The notes under the pieces were generated by a model. That model was given only the letters and a program-made list of their open reading frames with translations. It searched no databases and was not told the DNA's origin. Of a DNA stretch of 7,980 nucleotides, positions 4,623-7,980 are shown in pieces. Numbering within the stretch: the first letter of the stretch is position 1; each line of letters begins with the position of its first letter. The stretch comes from an uncultured Lachnospiraceae bacterium (GTDB lineage: Bacteria > Bacillota > Clostridia > Lachnospirales > Lachnospiraceae). The position numbers and the translations under genes were made by a program. The stretch is from NCBI GenBank assembly GCA_947631755.1, contig CANRMO010000107.1, forward strand, positions 1 through 7,980. The letters are read 5' to 3'.

Positions 4623-6473
4623 ATGGAAAAACAAGTTCAGGTAAAACATTATTCGATTTTAAGCGATATTTTGTTTTATTTTTTCTATTTTAAAGAGAGA
4701 GATCCCCTTGTGCTGTGGTTCAGTGCGGCGGAGATTTTGTTCGGGGTGTTTGTTCCGCTCGTGGGTATTTATCTGCCAAAGATCGCGGTGGATCTTGTGA
4801 CCGGGGGAGTCACAGTTGGACGGGCGGTCGCTGTTCTGGGCGGCTTTACTGTGCTGATGGTGCTGGTCCGCACGGCGCCGACGGTATTAAACATGGGGAA
4901 ATATAATTATGTCAATGGAGCGAGGCCCAGTTTTCTGGGATTTTTATTTCTCAAGAGCCTGAGAATAAAATATGAGTATACAGAGAACAGGGAAATGCGC
5001 CGGATCTATATGAGAGCCTGCGACAATTTCAGTGGGGGCGACATGTCCTCCCCCTACCTTGCGGTTTCGGGGGTCGTAGATTTTCTGACTCACGGCATCT
5101 GTTTCTTTTTATATTCCGCGGTCATCGGCACGCTGAATATCTGGTTTTTATTCCTCATTATGATTTTCTCCTTTGTGAATTATGGGGTGGGGATGTACAG
5201 TGTCCGTTTTTACGACAGGATAAGGGATGAACAGGCCAGGGCTGAGAGACATTATTACTATGTCCGCCGGGCCATGGGAGATGCAAAGGCGGGAAAGGAT
5301 ATCCGCATTTTTAATATGAAATACTGGCTGGTGAGACAGCGGGATCTTGCCCTGGAAGAGATCCGGGGATTGCAGAGAAAGAGAAACCGTGTGGCATCTG
5401 TCAAGGAAAAGGTTGAGTTTTTGATTGCTGCGCTGCAAAATATTGTTGCTTATGGATTCCTGATCTACCAGGTGACAAAGGGCGTGATCAGTGTCAGTGA
5501 TTTTGTGCTGTATTTTGGTGCAATTTCTGGCTTTTCGTCTTTTGTCACAGGAATCATGAACCAGATCCAGGTATTCCGGGACATGGCGAACCGGACAGAT
5601 CCGGTGAGAACGTATCTGGATCTTCCGGAAGAGGATAAGACATCCGGCAGCAGAGAGACGGCGGAGCTGCCGGTACCTTTTAGCATAGAGTTTCGTGATG
5701 TGAGTTTTTCCTATCACTGCTGTGAGGAGGATGGGATGGAAGGAGAGAGGGGAGCCGCGGAGGACAAAGAGGTTTTCCACAAGCTGAACCTGAAGATAGA
5801 AGCGGGGGAGAAGCTGGCTCTTGTGGGAGAAAATGGAGCGGGAAAGACGACGCTTGTAAAACTTTTGTGCGGCATGTATGACCCGGATGAGGGACAGATT
5901 TTGATTAACGGCATTGACCGGAGTGAGTTTTCAAAAATGGATTATTACCGATTATTTTCTGTCGTTTTCCAGGAACAGTTAATTCTTCCCTTTACGATCG
6001 GGGAAAATCTTGCCATGGACCGGGCTGAGCGGATTGATGAGAAACGCGCCTGGGATGTGCTTGAGAAAGCGGGTCTGAAAGAGATATTTGAGAAGAAAAA
6101 GATAGGGTTAAAAACTTATATGACTAAAGTGCTGATGAGAGATGGGATTGAGTTTTCCGGGGGACAGCAGCAGCGTTTTCTGCTGGCGAGAGCTCTCTAT
6201 AAGGACGGGCCAGTGCTGGTTCTGGATGAGCCGACTGCTGCGCTGGACCCTCTTGCTGAGAGTGAGGTATATGACAACTACAACCACTACAGCGGGGGAA
6301 AGACAGCCATTTTTATCTCCCACCGCATGGCGAGCACAAAATTTTCTGACCGGATTGTCATGCTGGAGGGCGGGGAAATCATTGAAATGGGGACTCATGA
6401 GGAGCTGATGGAGAGGAACGGAAAATATGCAGAGATGTTCCGGGTGCAGAGCAGTTATTATGATAAGGGGTGA
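4623..6473 (+). CDS. ABC half-transporter (type-1 exporter fold, membrane domain fused to ATPase), first of a pair
   Basis: 616 residues. The N-terminal membrane domain (about 30-325) has hydrophobic segments near 31-58, 66-85, 150-170, 171-190, 265-285 and 290-312, and the loop motif AGKDIRIFNM (223-232). The ATPase domain (about 353-610) is complete: A-loop Y364, Walker A GENGAGKT (402-409), Q-loop Q450, signature FSGGQ (511-515), Walker B VLVLDEP (531-537, catalytic E536), D-loop ALD (540-542) and switch histidine H567. All catalytic residues are canonical. An acidic insert (about 366-382) separates the A-loop from the next strand. The ATG at 4623 is set by GGGAGG (4612-4617); the frame stays open upstream to 4452 but would run through the terminator. 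It is followed after 6 nt by a second half-transporter, so a heterodimeric exporter is likely. The substrate (peptide, drug or lipid) cannot be told. Confidence 0.92.
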   Translation: MEKQVQVKHYSILSDILFYFFYFKERDPLVLWFSAAEILFGVFVPLVGIYLPKIAVDLVTGGVTVGRAVAVLGGFTVLMVLVRTAPTVLNMGKYNYVNGARPSFLGFLFLKSLRIKYEYTENREMRRIYMRACDNFSGGDMSSPYLAVSGVVDFLTHGICFFLYSAVIGTLNIWFLFLIMIFSFVNYGVGMYSVRFYDRIRDEQARAERHYYYVRRAMGDAKAGKDIRIFNMKYWLVRQRDLALEEIRGLQRKRNRVASVKEKVEFLIAALQNIVAYGFLIYQVTKGVISVSDFVLYFGAISGFSSFVTGIMNQIQVFRDMANRTDPVRTYLDLPEEDKTSGSRETAELPVPFSIEFRDVSFSYHCCEEDGMEGERGAAEDKEVFHKLNLKIEAGEKLALVGENGAGKTTLVKLLCGMYDPDEGQILINGIDRSEFSKMDYYRLFSVVFQEQLILPFTIGENLAMDRAERIDEKRAWDVLEKAGLKEIFEKKKIGLKTYMTKVLMRDGIEFSGGQQQRFLLARALYKDGPVLVLDEPTAALDPLAESEVYDNYNHYSGGKTAIFISHRMASTKFSDRIVMLEGGEIIEMGTHEELMERNGKYAEMFRVQSSYYDKG

Positions 6474-6479
6474 TTTTAC

Positions 6480-7980
6480 ATGAATGAGAGAGAAAAAATA
6501 CCGATGAGGCAGCACATATCGAATGTGAGAAAATTATTGGGATTTGTTCGTGACATGGATGCCCATTATTTTCACATTTCCTGTGTCGTTCATCTGATTA
6601 ATGTCATAGTGCCAAATATGATGCTGCTTCTGTCCGCTTATATACTGGACGGAATCGGCAGTGGGAAATCTTACCGGGAGATCATGACAGTGACGGTGGC
6701 AGTTATCGCGGTGGCCCTTGCGCTGAATTTTGTCGCCAGTACTGTCTGGAACCGCCTGGAGGTGCGCCGGGAGGTCATATTTTGGAAATATGACAGCAGC
6801 ATTTATGTGAAAATGCTGGAGATGGATTTTTCTTTGCTGGACAGCCCGGAAATACGTGAGTTGAAAGATCGGATCTTTCGCGACACCAACTGGGGGTGTG
6901 GACTGAATAATGTCTTGTGGGATATCAATTCCATTTTGTATGGATTGTTTGATATCGTGAGTGCAGTCTTAGTGGGCGCGCCGGTTGTAGGGTATCTGCT
7001 CCATTCCGGGGAGTGGCGCGCACTTGTGGTGTTGGGGGTTATGATCTGTATTGTGCTGGCTCTGAAAAAATCACAGAAGTGGTTCAATAAAAAGAGGCAT
7101 GACTATATGTTCCGCATGCTGAGAGATGAGGAAAAAGAGGAGGCTGCCACACTTGTGTGGGATTATGCTATGGGCGGGCTCTATTATTATGGAAATGGAA
7201 AGGACATACGTATTTACGGCAGTTATGATCTGATGAAACGCTGGACCATTGATCCGCTGTGGGGAAAGGCGAGGAGGAAGACAGAGAGAGACGGCGCTGT
7301 AGGTATGGCCGGCTTTTACAGTACAGATGAGTTTGGGCACGCACTGCTGGAGGGGGGAGCCTATCTGATTGTGACGATGATTGCTCTCGCCGGAGCGGTT
7401 GGCATTGGGAGCCTGATCCGGCTGGCCGGCGCTCTCGGCAGACTTTTTTCCGCTGTGTACCAGCTCTTTGGCAGCAGTTTGGCGGATTTAGTGGAGCGCG
7501 CTAAAATGCAGGCCAGCACAATTGAATTTCTCGAGGTCCGGGATGAGATGTACAAGGGGAAACTGCCGTTGGAGAAGCGCAGTGACAACCAGTATCAGAT
7601 AGAGTTCCGTCATGTGTCCTTTAAATACCCTGGGACAGATCAGTATGCGCTGAAAGATTTTTCTATGAAGTTAAACATAGGGGAAAAACTGGCGATCGTA
7701 GGAATGAATGGCTCTGGCAAAACGACGATGATCAAACTGCTGTGCCGTCTGTACGACCCGGATGAGGGTGAGATTCTCCTGAACGGCGTGGATATCCGCA
7801 AATTCAAACACGAGGAATACAGCCGTCTCTTTTCTGTAGTTTTTCAGGATTATGTGCTGTTTCATTTTATGCTGGCTGAGAATGTGGCGACGGATGTGGA
7901 ATATGACCGGGACAGGGTGATAAAATGTTTAGAAGATGCGGGATTTGGCGGGCGGCTGCGCGAACTTGAAAAGGGAGTGG
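6480..7980 (+). CDS. ABC half-transporter, second of the pair (3' end beyond the window)
   Basis: The frame is open from ATG 6480 to the window end: 500 residues without a stop. Membrane domain (about 25-345) with hydrophobic segments near 30-55, 67-90, 150-175, 178-196 and 288-320, and the loop motif NGKDIRIYGS (239-248) resembling the first subunit's. ATPase domain from about 372: Walker A GMNGSGKT (408-415) and Q-loop Q456; the signature, Walker B and H-loop lie outside the window. Similarity to the first subunit is clear (YDPDEGxIL and RLFSVVFQ are shared), but the two are far from identical, as expected for a heterodimer. AAGGGGTGAT (6465-6474) overlaps the stop codon of the previous gene and serves as ribosome binding site, giving a 6-nt gap and probable coupled translation. 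Whether this ATPase site is catalytically complete cannot be judged here. Confidence 0.9.
   Translation, partial: MNEREKIPMRQHISNVRKLLGFVRDMDAHYFHISCVVHLINVIVPNMMLLLSAYILDGIGSGKSYREIMTVTVAVIAVALALNFVASTVWNRLEVRREVIFWKYDSSIYVKMLEMDFSLLDSPEIRELKDRIFRDTNWGCGLNNVLWDINSILYGLFDIVSAVLVGAPVVGYLLHSGEWRALVVLGVMICIVLALKKSQKWFNKKRHDYMFRMLRDEEKEEAATLVWDYAMGGLYYYGNGKDIRIYGSYDLMKRWTIDPLWGKARRKTERDGAVGMAGFYSTDEFGHALLEGGAYLIVTMIALAGAVGIGSLIRLAGALGRLFSAVYQLFGSSLADLVERAKMQASTIEFLEVRDEMYKGKLPLEKRSDNQYQIEFRHVSFKYPGTDQYALKDFSMKLNIGEKLAIVGMNGSGKTTMIKLLCRLYDPDEGEILLNGVDIRKFKHEEYSRLFSVVFQDYVLFHFMLAENVATDVEYDRDRVIKCLEDAGFGGRLRELEKGV

Overview
The window looks like a chromosomal piece of a gut-type Firmicute, most likely a Lachnospiraceae or related Clostridia member. 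This is inferred from strong AGGAGG-type ribosome binding sites, moderate GC, a LytTR/GHKL regulator pair, and the style of the paired ABC half-transporters. No species can be named from the sequence alone. All protein genes are on the + strand.

Layout: (1) 1-108 holds the 3' part of a tRNA-Lys(UUU) gene, cut by the window edge, and its terminator. (2) 144-4215 is a three-gene operon with a recognisable promoter. It encodes a soluble FIST / degenerate GGDEF / EAL protein (839 aa), a LytTR response regulator (237 aa), and a short GHKL histidine kinase with one membrane helix (249 aa). Gaps between the genes are 7 and 21 nt. (3) 4227-4537 is a compact unit of its own: an extended -10 promoter, a 52-residue protein predicted to be almost entirely coiled coil, and a strong intrinsic terminator. 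(4) From about 4557 to the window end, a second extended -10 promoter (same TGTTATACT core) drives two ABC half-transporters, 616 aa and at least 500 aa, separated by 6 nt. They are probably a heterodimeric exporter. The second runs off the window.

How it may work together: the first operon joins two signalling modes. One is cyclic-di-GMP turnover (an EAL domain with all expected catalytic residues, coupled to a FIST ligand-sensing region). The other is an Agr-like two-component pair. The kinase has almost no extracellular or sensory part, so its signal probably comes from inside the cell or from a partner. No autoinducer peptide or processing gene is present. The ABC pair is a reasonable target of the LytTR regulator: just upstream of its promoter lies an imperfect direct repeat with a 20-bp period, one half of which fits the general LytTR half-site consensus, and the promoter has a poor -35. 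This regulatory link is inference.

The least explained parts are the 52-aa coiled-coil protein, the sensor-poor kinase next to a FIST-EAL protein, and the stacked regulatory structures between 4499 and 4606.
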